Shown here: one piece after another, positions 1 to 8,351 of the stretch | Numbering within the stretch: the stretch's first letter is position 1 | Layout: every line of letters begins with the position of its first letter | Program-made: the position numbers and the translations under genes | Assembly (NCBI GenBank): GCA_017613595.1 | Contig: JAGADM010000103.1 | Span: 1 to 39,930, forward strand | Direction of reading: 5' to 3' | Length of the DNA: 39,930 nucleotides | Origin: Lachnospiraceae bacterium | GTDB taxonomy: Bacteria > Bacillota_A > Clostridia > Lachnospirales > Lachnospiraceae | Notes under the pieces: generated by a model | Database searches by the model: none | The model's input: only the letters and a program-made list of their open reading frames with translations | What the model was told of the DNA's origin: nothing

Positions 1-426
1 CGTGGCGCCGGTTACCTTTACGCCTCTTGCAAGCACTTTCTCATGTACATGCAGTCCGTAATAACCGTCTCCGCAGAACGAAGGAATCAGGGACGGATGG
101 ATGTTGATGATCCGGTGCGAATACTTCTCGGTCATCTTCTCCGGAAGAATCACAAGGAAACCCGCCAGCACGATCAGATCGGGGTTAAAGCGGTCCACTG
201 CGGCAAGCAGCGCATCCTCAAACTCCGCGCGCGTCTCGTAAGCCTTGCGGGATACGCAGACACCGGGGATTCCGTTCTGCTCCGCACGCTTCAGCGCGTA
301 AGCGTCGGGCTTGTTGCTGATAACCGCGGAAAGCTTTATATTGGTGATCGTGCCGTTCTTAACGGCATCGATTATCGCCTGCAGGTTCGTTCCGCCTCCG
401 GAAACAAGAACAACTACATTCAGCAT
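1..426 (-). CDS. purN: Phosphoribosylglycinamide formyltransferase (GART), C-terminus cut by window edge
   Basis: Transfers the formyl group from 10-formyl-tetrahydrofolate to glycinamide ribonucleotide, the third step of purine synthesis, in the cytosol. The reading frame opens [19 protein letters not shown], the glycine-rich phosphate-binding start of the family, and later shows [10 protein letters not shown], which carries the catalytic Asn and His. About 142 of the usual 190-210 residues are present; the catalytic Asp region lies beyond position 1. The ATG at 424-426 overlaps the purM stop codon by 7 nt, so the two genes are very likely translationally coupled. The order purM-purN is a common pur arrangement. 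Confidence 0.95.
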   Translation of the reverse strand, partial: MLNVVVLVSGGGTNLQAIIDAVKNGTITNIKLSAVISNKPDAYALKRAEQNGIPGVCVSRKAYETRAEFEDALLAAVDRFNPDLIVLAGFLVILPEKMTEKYSHRIINIHPSLIPSFCGDGYYGLHVHEKVLARGVKVTGAT

Positions 427-1445
427 ATCGTAATTCCCTTCTCGCCGTCGGTAATCTCGCCGACAACGTAAGCGGTCTCGCCGGCCTGCTTCAGAGCGGC
501 AAGAGCGGCATCGGCCTTCGAAGGATCTACGGCGATCATCATACCGATACCCATATTGTAAGTGTTGTACATCATATGCTCTTCGATATTGCCGTTCACG
601 CGGAGCAGTTCAAAGATCGGGGGAACTTCGTAGCTGTTCTTGCGGATCATCGCATGCTTTCCGTCGGGAAGCATACGCGGGATGTTCTCGTAGAATCCGC
701 CGCCCGTGATATGGCTGCATGCCTTAACGGTAACGCCCGCCTTCTTAACGGAATCAAGAGCCTTTACGTAAATCTTGGTAGGCGTAAGAAGCGCCTCGCC
801 GAGCGTCGTTCCGAGAGACTCGCAGTAGCGGTTCAGGGACTGCTCGCGAAGGTCGAATACCTTACGTACAAGAGAATAACCGTTTGAATGAATACCGGAC
901 GAAGCAATACCGATGATGGTGTCGTCCTTCTTCACATTTGCCCCGCTCACGATGTCGTCAGCGTCTACTATACCAACGGCAAATCCGGCAAGGTCGTACT
1001 CGTCCTCCGGATAGAAACCGGGCATCTCGGCCGTCTCACCGCCGATCAGTGCGCAGCCTGCCTGCTTGCAGCCCTCTGCTACACCCTTAACGATCGTGGC
1101 GATCTTTTCGGGATAGTTCTTGCCGCATGCAATATAGTCAAGGAAGAACAGCGGCTCACCGCCCGCGCACGCGATGTCGTTCACGCACATGGCAACGCAG
1201 TCAATACCAATCGTATCATGCTTGTCCATGAGAAACGCGAGCTTCAGCTTGGTGCCTACGCCGTCCGTACCGGAAACAAGCGTCGGATGCTTCATCGTCA
1301 TGAAACGGTCCAGGGAAAATGCGCCGGAGAATCCTCCGAGTCCGCCGAGCACTTCGGGACGCATCGTCTCTTTGACGTGCTTTTTCATCAATTCCACAGC
1401 CTTATATCCGGCCTCAATATCCACACCAGCGTTCTTGTAATCCAT
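420..1445 (-). CDS. purM: Phosphoribosylformylglycinamidine cyclo-ligase (AIR synthetase)
   Basis: Makes aminoimidazole ribonucleotide from FGAM with ATP, step five of purine synthesis. The 341 residues match the usual family length of about 340-350. Diagnostic stretches are [13 protein letters not shown] at the N-terminus, [15 protein letters not shown] (ATP/substrate loop, around residue 57), [28 protein letters not shown] and [15 protein letters not shown]. The ATG at 1445 follows an AAGGAG ribosome binding site by 6-7 nt. A promoter lies upstream (1524-1552), so purM-purN can be expressed separately from purE. The last codons overlap purN. Confidence 0.97.
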   Translation of the reverse strand: MDYKNAGVDIEAGYKAVELMKKHVKETMRPEVLGGLGGFSGAFSLDRFMTMKHPTLVSGTDGVGTKLKLAFLMDKHDTIGIDCVAMCVNDIACAGGEPLFFLDYIACGKNYPEKIATIVKGVAEGCKQAGCALIGGETAEMPGFYPEDEYDLAGFAVGIVDADDIVSGANVKKDDTIIGIASSGIHSNGYSLVRKVFDLREQSLNRYCESLGTTLGEALLTPTKIYVKALDSVKKAGVTVKACSHITGGGFYENIPRMLPDGKHAMIRKNSYEVPPIFELLRVNGNIEEHMMYNTYNMGIGMMIAVDPSKADAALAALKQAGETAYVVGEITDGEKGITIC

Positions 1446-1523
1446 ACAAATTCTCCTTATAAATCATATTCTGTTCCGTCGAAGAAGCGTTCCTTCCGAT
1501 CGCCGGTTATCTTCACGGTCATC

Positions 1524-1552
1524 AGTATAGCATAACCTCGGGAATAACGGTA
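1524..1552 (-). promoter_or_regulatory. Extended -10 promoter of purM-purN
   Basis: On the minus strand a TATACT hexamer (1524-1529) is preceded by TGC, an extended -10 element. The -35 region 17 bp upstream (TACCGT) is poor, so the promoter probably depends on the extended -10 or on an activator. The 15-mer GTTATGCTATACTGA is identical to the thrC promoter at 20960-20974. Confidence 0.7.
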
Positions 1553-1562
1553 ACATTATTCC
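1541..1562. repeat. Inverted repeat over the purM -35 region (possible operator)
   Basis: GGAATAA (1541-1547) and TTATTCC (1556-1562) form perfect 7-bp arms separated by 8 bp. The repeat covers the position where the purM -35 should be, which suits a regulator binding site. The regulator is unknown; the site does not look like the PurBox or CodY box as I remember them. Confidence 0.5.
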
Positions 1563-1584
1563 TTAATGCAATATATAAGCATTG

Positions 1585-1600
1585 CTAATAAACTTATTAG
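1585..1600. repeat. 16-bp near-perfect palindrome between purE and purM
   Basis: CTAATAA and TTATTAG arms are separated by only 2 bp (AC). The site lies about 33-48 bp upstream of the purM -35 region and just after the purE stop (1625-1627). It is AT-rich, unlike the surrounding coding DNA. It may be a second operator half of the purM control region; without a U-run it is not a convincing terminator. Confidence 0.45.
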
Positions 1601-1624
1601 AATTACGGCAAATGCCATACTTCT

Positions 1625-2134
1625 TTACTGTCCCATGTATTCACGGAAGCCGATCTTCTCAATCTTCTCCTTCTTTGCCATAACGCCGCCCTTGAGCTCG
1701 TCCTTATAAGCCTCAATCTTCGAAAGAAGCTCCGGATTGCCGATGGCAAGCATCTTGGCTGCCAGAATACCCGCGTTGGCGGCACCGTCGATTGCCACGG
1801 TAGCAACCGGAATGCCGGAAGGCATCTGCACAATGGAATACAGCGAATCAACGCCGCTTAACGTCTTCGTATGGATCGGCACGCCGATTACCGGAAGCGG
1901 GAAGATTGCCGCGCACATGCCGGGCAGATGAGCCGCTCCGCCTGCGCCTGCGATAATTACCGAGAAGCCCTTATCCTTTGCCGTCTTCGCATAGTCAAAG
2001 AACACGTCGGGCATACGGTGCGCCGAAATGATCGTCATTTCATAATCGATGCCGAATTTCTCAAGCATCTCCGCTGCTTTCTTCATTACCGGCAGATCCG
2101 AATCGCTGCCCATTACAATTCCTACTTTAGCCAT
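1625..2134 (-). CDS. purE: N5-carboxyaminoimidazole ribonucleotide mutase
   Basis: Class I PurE converts N5-CAIR to CAIR in purine synthesis; it is a small octameric cytosolic enzyme. The start chosen gives 169 residues (family about 160-170), beginning MAKVGIVMGSDSDLPVM, with the substrate-phosphate loop GSDSD, the SAHRMP motif holding the catalytic His (about residues 40-45), and the GAGGAAHLPGM loop. An in-frame extension to 2221 exists but has no ribosome binding site; ATG 2134 follows AAAGGAT by 6 nt. It lies 83 bp after the M29 peptidase gene and may be read from that cluster. purK is not adjacent. Confidence 0.96.
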   Translation of the reverse strand: MAKVGIVMGSDSDLPVMKKAAEMLEKFGIDYEMTIISAHRMPDVFFDYAKTAKDKGFSVIIAGAGGAAHLPGMCAAIFPLPVIGVPIHTKTLSGVDSLYSIVQMPSGIPVATVAIDGAANAGILAAKMLAIGNPELLSKIEAYKDELKGGVMAKKEKIEKIGFREYMGQ

Positions 2135-2217
2135 CTCTTTATCCTTTCTTTCCGCTTTGCCGTCGGGCTGCGGAGCACATCTCTTTTTTATTTTCTCCGT
2201 GACCGCGGAGCAATTTC

Positions 2218-4284
2218 TCATTTTTTCTTAGCCTTCTCCAGACGCTCTAGCGGAACGTTCAGTTCCTCGGTTCCCGGTACAACGAACCGCCCGTTGCGGA
2301 TAATGTCGTAACTCTTGCCGTCCGCCGTATGCGCCGTGATGGATGCGAGCTCGTCATACGGAATCGTGATGTCCGTATGGCAGTTCATGTAGGCGTTCTC
2401 GGGATCGGTCTTACGAAGCGCGCTGACCTCGTTCTCACGGGCGATGATCTCCTTGCCGTCCGGGTTATATACTGCCTTATCTTCGGAATGGCTGTAGCAG
2501 GTGTCGCCCACCGCGAAATGCGGTCCTGTCTTCTCGGCGATCAGGATCTGAAGCTTGCTCTGGATGTCGTATTTGATGCCCATCTCATAAGCCGTCGTAT
2601 TGGTTCCGATGGCAAATTCGCCGATCGGAAGCGTCTCATGGAAGAACAGAATGTTCTCGTTGATGTAGTCCGCATTTTCCTTCTCGGTCGGGAAATTCGC
2701 GCAGCTTGCGGAAGCAATCTTACCGTCCTTAAAAGTGAGGCTAAGGTCCTTGAAAAGCTTGCCCTCGAGATAAACCTTGCTGACATGAAGGACGCCGTCC
2801 GTTCCCTTAAGAACCGGGGAGGTAAATACCTCGCCGACCGGAATGTTCACGTCGGCCGCGCAGTTCTCGAAATTGGTCTGCTTCGCGGGATCGGTCAGCT
2901 CATGAAGCATCACGCGGATGTCCGTCTTATTGGCTCCGCTTCCCTTTACGGTTACGTACGAAGCCTTATCCAATACGTCAATAATGCACTGATGAATCTT
3001 CTTATAACGAGCGCTGCTTAACGTATTTACGCGGATCGTAGCCTTGAAGATATCCTTGAATTTCGGTCCGATGGAAGGAACCGGATAACTGATGATCGTA
3101 AAGCTGCGCTCCTCGCTCGGAAGATACTGCTCGCGAAGCATGAAGAGACGGCTGTTCAGCTCCACCCTCAGCTTGCTGAGCTTTGCGTCCGCGGACAAAA
3201 CTTCGGGCTTGTTCACGGGTTCAAAATCGGGTTCCCCGAAAACTTCCTGTACGGCAGGTCCTCCGACCGCACGCATGCACTCCGCGACATTATCGAAAGC
3301 TTTCTTGGTTGCACGGACCGTTGCCTCGATCATCCGCTTGTTCAGTGTAAGCAGCATGTCATTGCGGTGGTCGTATGCCGCCTGTCGGTTTTCTCCTAGC
3401 CAGTTGTCGCCGTATACACTCTCAAAGTACAATACGATGGCTTCTTTGCCGAGTGCTTCGATCTTACGGATTGCCGCTCTCGTGATACGCTCAAAGCCGT
3501 ATCCGGTTACAACCTGTACATATTTCTTCTTACTGAAGTCCGTTCCCGTAACTTCGAAGCCTTCCACATAACCGTTCACAAAAGTTTCCGCCATCGCTTC
3601 GATGTCCTTCTCGGGAAGCGTCGCGAGAAATGACGAGATCTGAATCATATTGTCGGTAACGGGGCAGCCGATCGTATAAAGGTACGCGGGATTCGTAAGA
3701 TCCGCATTCATGGCGATATCATAGTAATAACGGAATCCCGGGGTGTACAGCGAGTAACTTCCGGCGATGCTTCTCTCCTCACAGTAATCATGACGGTGAT
3801 AGAACAAAGCACGCTTCAGCGCATTGGCATCGGCTCCGCTCTCGAGGAGCGAATAAACCTCCAGCACAAGCTCCGTGCTGTAAAGGAACGGACGCAGGAT
3901 GCCGGAATAAACATTGGGTACCTTTCCGACAAGATCCGCGAATACAGCCGAAATGATGCGTCCCTTTGCCTTTCCGAATACCGAAACGGCATACGCGGGA
4001 TTCAGAAACGAAGTCCTGTAAACGTCCTGATCGGCGCACAGATAAAGCTTTGTGTTATAGGTGCGGAGTTCCTCCTCCGTAAGGCCGTTCATGCCCTTCT
4101 TGGCAATATCCGCAGCGAATTTGGCCATGCAGAGCGCCTGCCCCGCGGCTTCCTTACCAAAGTCAACATAGGTAACGCTTGTCACGTCAGACTCTTCGGA
4201 AAGAATTTCCGTAAGTCTGCCGAGCGCAAGCTCGAGGCGTTCCGCCTCATATTCGGTCCAGATATACAAATCCGGTTTATTCAT
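2218..4284 (-). CDS. M29-family metallo-aminopeptidase
   Basis: A cytosolic metal-dependent aminopeptidase of the thermophilic AmpS/PepS (M29) type that removes N-terminal residues from peptides. At 688 residues it is much longer than the classic family (about 370-420): the recognisable M29 domain is in the C-terminal half, about 370-685. It includes FHETLPIGEFAIGTN, EKTGPHFAVGDTCYSH and NCHTDITIP, which hold the Glu, His and Tyr/Asp positions expected to bind metals. The N-terminal 350 residues are helical-looking and not recognised. The ATG at 4284 sits behind AAAGGAG. It follows the small membrane protein gene by 36 bp in the Gld-like cluster, so co-expression is likely but a functional link is only inferred. 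Confidence 0.8.
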   Translation of the reverse strand: MNKPDLYIWTEYEAERLELALGRLTEILSEESDVTSVTYVDFGKEAAGQALCMAKFAADIAKKGMNGLTEEELRTYNTKLYLCADQDVYRTSFLNPAYAVSVFGKAKGRIISAVFADLVGKVPNVYSGILRPFLYSTELVLEVYSLLESGADANALKRALFYHRHDYCEERSIAGSYSLYTPGFRYYYDIAMNADLTNPAYLYTIGCPVTDNMIQISSFLATLPEKDIEAMAETFVNGYVEGFEVTGTDFSKKKYVQVVTGYGFERITRAAIRKIEALGKEAIVLYFESVYGDNWLGENRQAAYDHRNDMLLTLNKRMIEATVRATKKAFDNVAECMRAVGGPAVQEVFGEPDFEPVNKPEVLSADAKLSKLRVELNSRLFMLREQYLPSEERSFTIISYPVPSIGPKFKDIFKATIRVNTLSSARYKKIHQCIIDVLDKASYVTVKGSGANKTDIRVMLHELTDPAKQTNFENCAADVNIPVGEVFTSPVLKGTDGVLHVSKVYLEGKLFKDLSLTFKDGKIASASCANFPTEKENADYINENILFFHETLPIGEFAIGTNTTAYEMGIKYDIQSKLQILIAEKTGPHFAVGDTCYSHSEDKAVYNPDGKEIIARENEVSALRKTDPENAYMNCHTDITIPYDELASITAHTADGKSYDIIRNGRFVVPGTEELNVPLERLEKAKKK

Positions 4285-4320
4285 ATCATTACTCTCCTTT
4301 CCGGCTTACGCCGAAACCAG

Positions 4321-4662
4321 CTAAAACGCAGTGCCGCTCAAAAACAGTCCGAACAGTGTCGCGGCAAGCGTTGCGCAGAGGACCACGCCCGACAGAGCGG
4401 AACGATAGAACACGTTACTCTCGCGGAGTCCCCGTCCGCCGAACAGCAGACCGAATACGGCCAGCACAAAGTCAGCAAGGGCCGTAATTCCGATCTTCGA
4501 GGTTCCGGCCGCGGCAGTTCTCGATTCCCATATGAGAACCAGGAAGATTATCCAGCCGATCACACCGATCCCGATGGAAAGACGTCCCACAGCCGAGTGG
4601 TTGCGTCCGCGGTACCGGATGTTGCTCTCTTCTTTCAGCGGTTTTTCAAAAACAGGATCCAT
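4321..4662 (-). CDS. Small membrane protein of the Gld-like cluster
   Basis: A 113-residue protein with a basic, polar N-terminus (about 1-25) and three predicted membrane helices, near residues 28-45, 60-75 and 90-110. The layout recalls the small DUF6142 proteins of Lachnospiraceae, but I cannot verify this. Its ATG overlaps the stop codon of the DUF4340 gene (TAATG), with GGAGAG 10 nt upstream, so it is translationally coupled and probably part of the same membrane assembly. No catalytic motif is visible. Confidence 0.75.
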   Translation of the reverse strand: MDPVFEKPLKEESNIRYRGRNHSAVGRLSIGIGVIGWIIFLVLIWESRTAAAGTSKIGITALADFVLAVFGLLFGGRGLRESNVFYRSALSGVVLCATLAATLFGLFLSGTAF

Positions 4663-6059
4663 TATTTCAAACTCTCCATGAATGCGATAAAGTCATTCAC
4701 ATCACGCACATCCGCAGTAAATTCAACGATGCCGTCAATTGCCACGAGGTATACGGAATCGTTCTTTTCGTAAAACGTTACCGTCATTCCGGTATGCGTA
4801 TCCGTATCTTTTACGATGATCTCAAAGGAAAGGGCTTCCTTGCCGGAAACTTCCTCATCGGTCATGCCTTTGTACTTCAGCTGCAGAAACAGACGGGCCC
4901 ACTCTTCACGCTCTTCGTCCGGCAGGTCACGTCCGTTAACGACATATATCGTCTCGCCTTCCGAACCGGTCTTTCCGACAAATTCGAAGGTGCGTCCGGC
5001 CGTCTTCACGGTCATCTTCTCAAATACATTCAGGCCCGGGAAGAAAATCGTCTTATAGTACCAGGATGCGGCATCGGTTTCAAGCATGCCCTTCACGACT
5101 TCGCTCCGCATCAGGAATACCCAGTCGATACCCTTCACTCTCGCGTAATAAAGGCCGTCCGCGTTCTGATCACCGATGTAAAGCGTATAGCTCTGATTGG
5201 CCGTACCCGCGGCGTTCGTATACCGTACATAAACGGTTGCCGCCGGATTCTCCAGCCCGTAACGTCCGAAATCAGAGGGACGGAAAGCCACCAGATTCTC
5301 ATAACTTACGGAACGGTAACGGTCGATTGCACCTTCCCACGTATCCGCGCCGAGGTCCGCATTAACATGCGTTTTGAACGGATCCGTAAAATACCACCGG
5401 AACGATTTCGTGGTGGAATAATCGTACGGGTTGCTCTCTTCGTAGATCGCGTGGAACGGTGTTACTTCATCCCCGGTAATCTGAATCTCCCGAAGAAGCG
5501 TCTTATCCTCAATGTAAGGGAGACGGATATTCTCAAGGAAATCCGAACGGCTCAGGGAAAGGTAACGGTTATAGTTGTCGGAAACAATGTAAACGTTATC
5601 ATCGCCGGCAATCTTCATGTAATACCAGTCCTTCGACGGATGCTTGTTTCCGACATAAAGTTCGATCAGAAGCGTCTGGTCCTGATACAGTTTCAGCGTG
5701 ATCGGCGGCTCGCTCAATCCGTACTCGGAAAGCGCCGCGGGATTCTCCACCTTTGAGAACGCGCGCAGGTTTCCGGCAATGATGGAAATGATATTTGTCA
5801 CATTTGCCTGATTGACGGGAAACAGGTCTACGTCCTCGCGGATCCACTCGTCTCCGCTCTTCACGAACTCGCCGTCAAATCCGCTGTTCTTAAGACCGAT
5901 ACGGTTGATCTTCTCCGTGTCAAGCGTCTTAATTGTAAAATAGTTCGTCTTCTCCGCGCCGGGATTGTTCTTGCGGTCCTTCATCACGAAATAGAGGACG
6001 CACAGACCGACCGCCATAAGCGAGAGGAGGACGATCAGGATAATATTGCTTTTCTTCAT
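4662..6059 (-). CDS. DUF4340-domain membrane-anchored protein
   Basis: A 465-residue protein with one N-terminal membrane helix (about 5-25) and a large extracytoplasmic region of repeated beta-rich modules. The phrases DGEFVKSGDEWIRE, SEYGLSEPPITLKLY and GNKHPSKDWYYMKI, with similar ones at residues 250-320 (FGRYGLENPAATVYVRY, YARVKGIDWVFLM), are typical of DUF4340 proteins, which accompany GldG-like ABC auxiliary proteins. The start codon follows the gldG-like stop directly (TAAATG) with CGGAGAAG as ribosome binding site. Its role is unknown; it probably forms the outer part of the ABC complex encoded next to it. Confidence 0.88.
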   Translation of the reverse strand: MKKSNIILIVLLSLMAVGLCVLYFVMKDRKNNPGAEKTNYFTIKTLDTEKINRIGLKNSGFDGEFVKSGDEWIREDVDLFPVNQANVTNIISIIAGNLRAFSKVENPAALSEYGLSEPPITLKLYQDQTLLIELYVGNKHPSKDWYYMKIAGDDNVYIVSDNYNRYLSLSRSDFLENIRLPYIEDKTLLREIQITGDEVTPFHAIYEESNPYDYSTTKSFRWYFTDPFKTHVNADLGADTWEGAIDRYRSVSYENLVAFRPSDFGRYGLENPAATVYVRYTNAAGTANQSYTLYIGDQNADGLYYARVKGIDWVFLMRSEVVKGMLETDAASWYYKTIFFPGLNVFEKMTVKTAGRTFEFVGKTGSEGETIYVVNGRDLPDEEREEWARLFLQLKYKGMTDEEVSGKEALSFEIIVKDTDTHTGMTVTFYEKNDSVYLVAIDGIVEFTADVRDVNDFIAFMESLK

Positions 6060-7475
6060 TTATCTTCTCCGCATGATAAATACCGTAATTCCGAGCAGGA
6101 GAACGATTCCGGGAATCACTCCGACAAGGATGGTCAGAAGCGTACGCTTCTGCTGCGTGTTCATGATCAGTGCTTCTTCCTTGGCAGCCTTATCCGGAAT
6201 GGAGATGGCGCCTTCCTTGTCGCACATGTCGGCAAGCGCGTTCACGAAAATCGTGCCGTTTTCAAACGCCGAGCTCTTCGTAATATATCGATCCGCAAGG
6301 AAATACTGCGTATTGAAAACGTACATGATACCGGTATTTCCGCGGTACGTCTCGGACACCTTCGTAAGTAAGGCAAATGTGCCTTTCTCGTCGCCCTGGC
6401 GGTAGACAGGATCCTGGAAATTGCTTGTCAGATAAGCCTGATTGCTCGTCAGATACTGCGCTTCAATTTCAATCGTATTTCTCGCGCCTGCGATCTTCGA
6501 TACACCGACACCGAGCGCCCAGCCGGAATTCTTCGTTCCGGTCTTCGCGGAAAGAACCATCGCCGGCTTCTCGTCTTCGGTACGTCTCGCGTCGCCTTCA
6601 CAGAGAAGCAGTTCCTCATAGGTAAGACCGTAATAGTTGAGAAGCGCTTTCTGCACCGGTCGCTCCACGCCGGCATAGCTTAAGAACCAGGCAACTCTTC
6701 CGCCTTCGGTAAGGTAGTTCTTAACCTTATCGCTTTCCGCCTGTGTCATATCATTGATCATTCCGATCAGGAGAAGCGCACCGCAGTCCTCGGGAATCGC
6801 GGTTGTCTTCAGGTCGATTGTCTTTGCCGTATAGGAGTTCAGTTCAAGCAGATCAACAATGCTCTGGGAGATCATGCCGGTCTCCGAGATCAGCTGCTCT
6901 CCGTGACCGGTTGCGACATACACAACGGTCTCCGCCGTATCGGCAACCTGGGAAAGCGCACGGATCAGTGCCGCTTCCGCGCAGTAGCTCGAGATATATG
7001 TCGTCTCAAAATCCTCGGTGCTGTATTCGTAATTGATCATGCTGTCGCGGTCAACATACGCATACAGGTCGGGATTGTTGCGGTTGATCAGAATGATACT
7101 GTTGCTGTTGATATTCTGACCGATGCCGTTATTATCCATGTACTGCATGACAAACTGCGGATACTGCACGGGATCCTTATAGGCCATGGAAAAATCCGTA
7201 CCCTTTGCGGCGAAATTCTCCGCCACGCTCTGCAGCATTTTCATCTCCTGTCCGACTTCGCAGACATAATACATATCAATCGGCGTATCATAGTTCTTCA
7301 GATACTCGATGGTATCCTTATTGAGGGAATACTGGCCGGTTGCCGTAAGGTCTTTCGAACGGAACACGCCCGAAACGATCAGGTTGATGACAAGAATGAC
7401 AACAATGACAAGGATTGACAGCGCGGTCGTATAAGCGCCGCCTTTGAATTTACGGTTGTTAAATGATGAACTCAT
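6060..7475 (-). CDS. GldG-like ABC transporter auxiliary protein
   Basis: A 471-residue protein with an N-terminal membrane helix (about 15-35), a large extracytoplasmic domain and a C-terminal helix (about 440-465) ending in MRRR. The central part (VVYVATGHGEQLISETG, LLLIGMINDMTQAESDKVKNYL, GGRVAWFLSY) is the ABC_transp_aux/GldG fold seen in Bacteroidetes gliding operons and also in many non-gliding Firmicutes. The start was set at ATG 7475, 8 nt after GGAGG, rather than an upstream GTG that overlaps the ribosome binding site. It lies 12 nt after the permease gene and abuts the DUF4340 gene. The transported substrate is unknown. Confidence 0.88.
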   Translation of the reverse strand: MSSSFNNRKFKGGAYTTALSILVIVVILVINLIVSGVFRSKDLTATGQYSLNKDTIEYLKNYDTPIDMYYVCEVGQEMKMLQSVAENFAAKGTDFSMAYKDPVQYPQFVMQYMDNNGIGQNINSNSIILINRNNPDLYAYVDRDSMINYEYSTEDFETTYISSYCAEAALIRALSQVADTAETVVYVATGHGEQLISETGMISQSIVDLLELNSYTAKTIDLKTTAIPEDCGALLLIGMINDMTQAESDKVKNYLTEGGRVAWFLSYAGVERPVQKALLNYYGLTYEELLLCEGDARRTEDEKPAMVLSAKTGTKNSGWALGVGVSKIAGARNTIEIEAQYLTSNQAYLTSNFQDPVYRQGDEKGTFALLTKVSETYRGNTGIMYVFNTQYFLADRYITKSSAFENGTIFVNALADMCDKEGAISIPDKAAKEEALIMNTQQKRTLLTILVGVIPGIVLLLGITVFIMRRR

Positions 7476-7487
7476 ACCGCGCACCTC

Positions 7488-8351
7488 CTAACTCCACCGG
7501 CGCTTTTTGATTGCCTGGATCGTCAGGAATACAAAAAGCACGGCAATACTGAAATAATAAACATACGCGGTCGGATCAAAAAGTCCGTACTGGAAGTCCT
7601 CAAAACGCGAAACGAGTGAGAACCAGCCGAGAAGCTTCGTCAGGAATCCGTCGTAGATCTCGGGCTTCGTGACATACGAACCGATCATGGCGCCGAAACC
7701 GGCAACGAAAAGAACTGCCGAAACGATTTTGTTACGCATCATGACAAAGGACAGCGCAACAAGAACAAGGATCAGAACGCCGATCACGATAACCGAGATC
7801 GAGTGATCCGACGGGATCATATCCTTCATGACATCCGCAAGAAGCGTGAACAGGATCACGATGATCGTCACGATGGCCGCAACGATCTGGCTCTCCGTCA
7901 GTGCGGACAGAAACAGGCCGATGGCAAGGTACGCGCATCCGAGAAGGAAGAACGCGCCGAGGTTGCTGTAGGCAACCTTCATATTTACCGCTCCGTATTT
8001 CGAGAGGATCAGCGGATAGGTCGAAACCACCGCCACCGCAAGGAACAGAATCGTCACCAGCGCGAAGTATTTGCCTAAAATGATGCCGGAAACGCTTACC
8101 GGCGAGGTAAATACCAGCTGGTCGGTCTTCTGCTTCTTCTCCTCCGAAAGCGAACGCATGGTAAGCATCGGAACGAGGAACAGAAAGAAGGTCGTAACGC
8201 TGCTTACCGCGTAAGCGAAGCTCGCGTACCCCATCTTCAGGTTGTAAATGTATGTATAGACGCCGAAAAGCGCCAGCAGGAACGTTAAGAAGATATATCC
8301 GAAGATCGAGGTAAATGCCTGCCGCATCTCTTTCTTATATACCGCTAACAT
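7488..8351 (-). CDS. ABC-2 type permease (GldF-like)
   Basis: A 287-residue integral membrane protein with about six hydrophobic helices. It begins MLAVYKKEMRQAFTSIFGYIF, a common opening for ABC-2 permeases, and has MRSLSEEKKQKTDQLVFTSPVSVSGIILGKYFA, the cytosolic coupling segment typical of GldF/NosY-type permeases. The ATG overlaps the end of the ATPase gene by 7 nt, with GGAGAGGAGGG as ribosome binding site within that gene, indicating coupled synthesis of the two transporter halves. It likely forms the membrane pore of the complex with the GldG-like and DUF4340 proteins. Confidence 0.9.
   Translation of the reverse strand: MLAVYKKEMRQAFTSIFGYIFLTFLLALFGVYTYIYNLKMGYASFAYAVSSVTTFFLFLVPMLTMRSLSEEKKQKTDQLVFTSPVSVSGIILGKYFALVTILFLAVAVVSTYPLILSKYGAVNMKVAYSNLGAFFLLGCAYLAIGLFLSALTESQIVAAIVTIIVILFTLLADVMKDMIPSDHSISVIVIGVLILVLVALSFVMMRNKIVSAVLFVAGFGAMIGSYVTKPEIYDGFLTKLLGWFSLVSRFEDFQYGLFDPTAYVYYFSIAVLFVFLTIQAIKKRRWS

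Noticed and set aside
4296..4316. Hairpin in front of the M29 gene that could control its translation
   Set aside because: Stem of three GC pairs with a bulge next to the ribosome binding site; too small to claim regulation.
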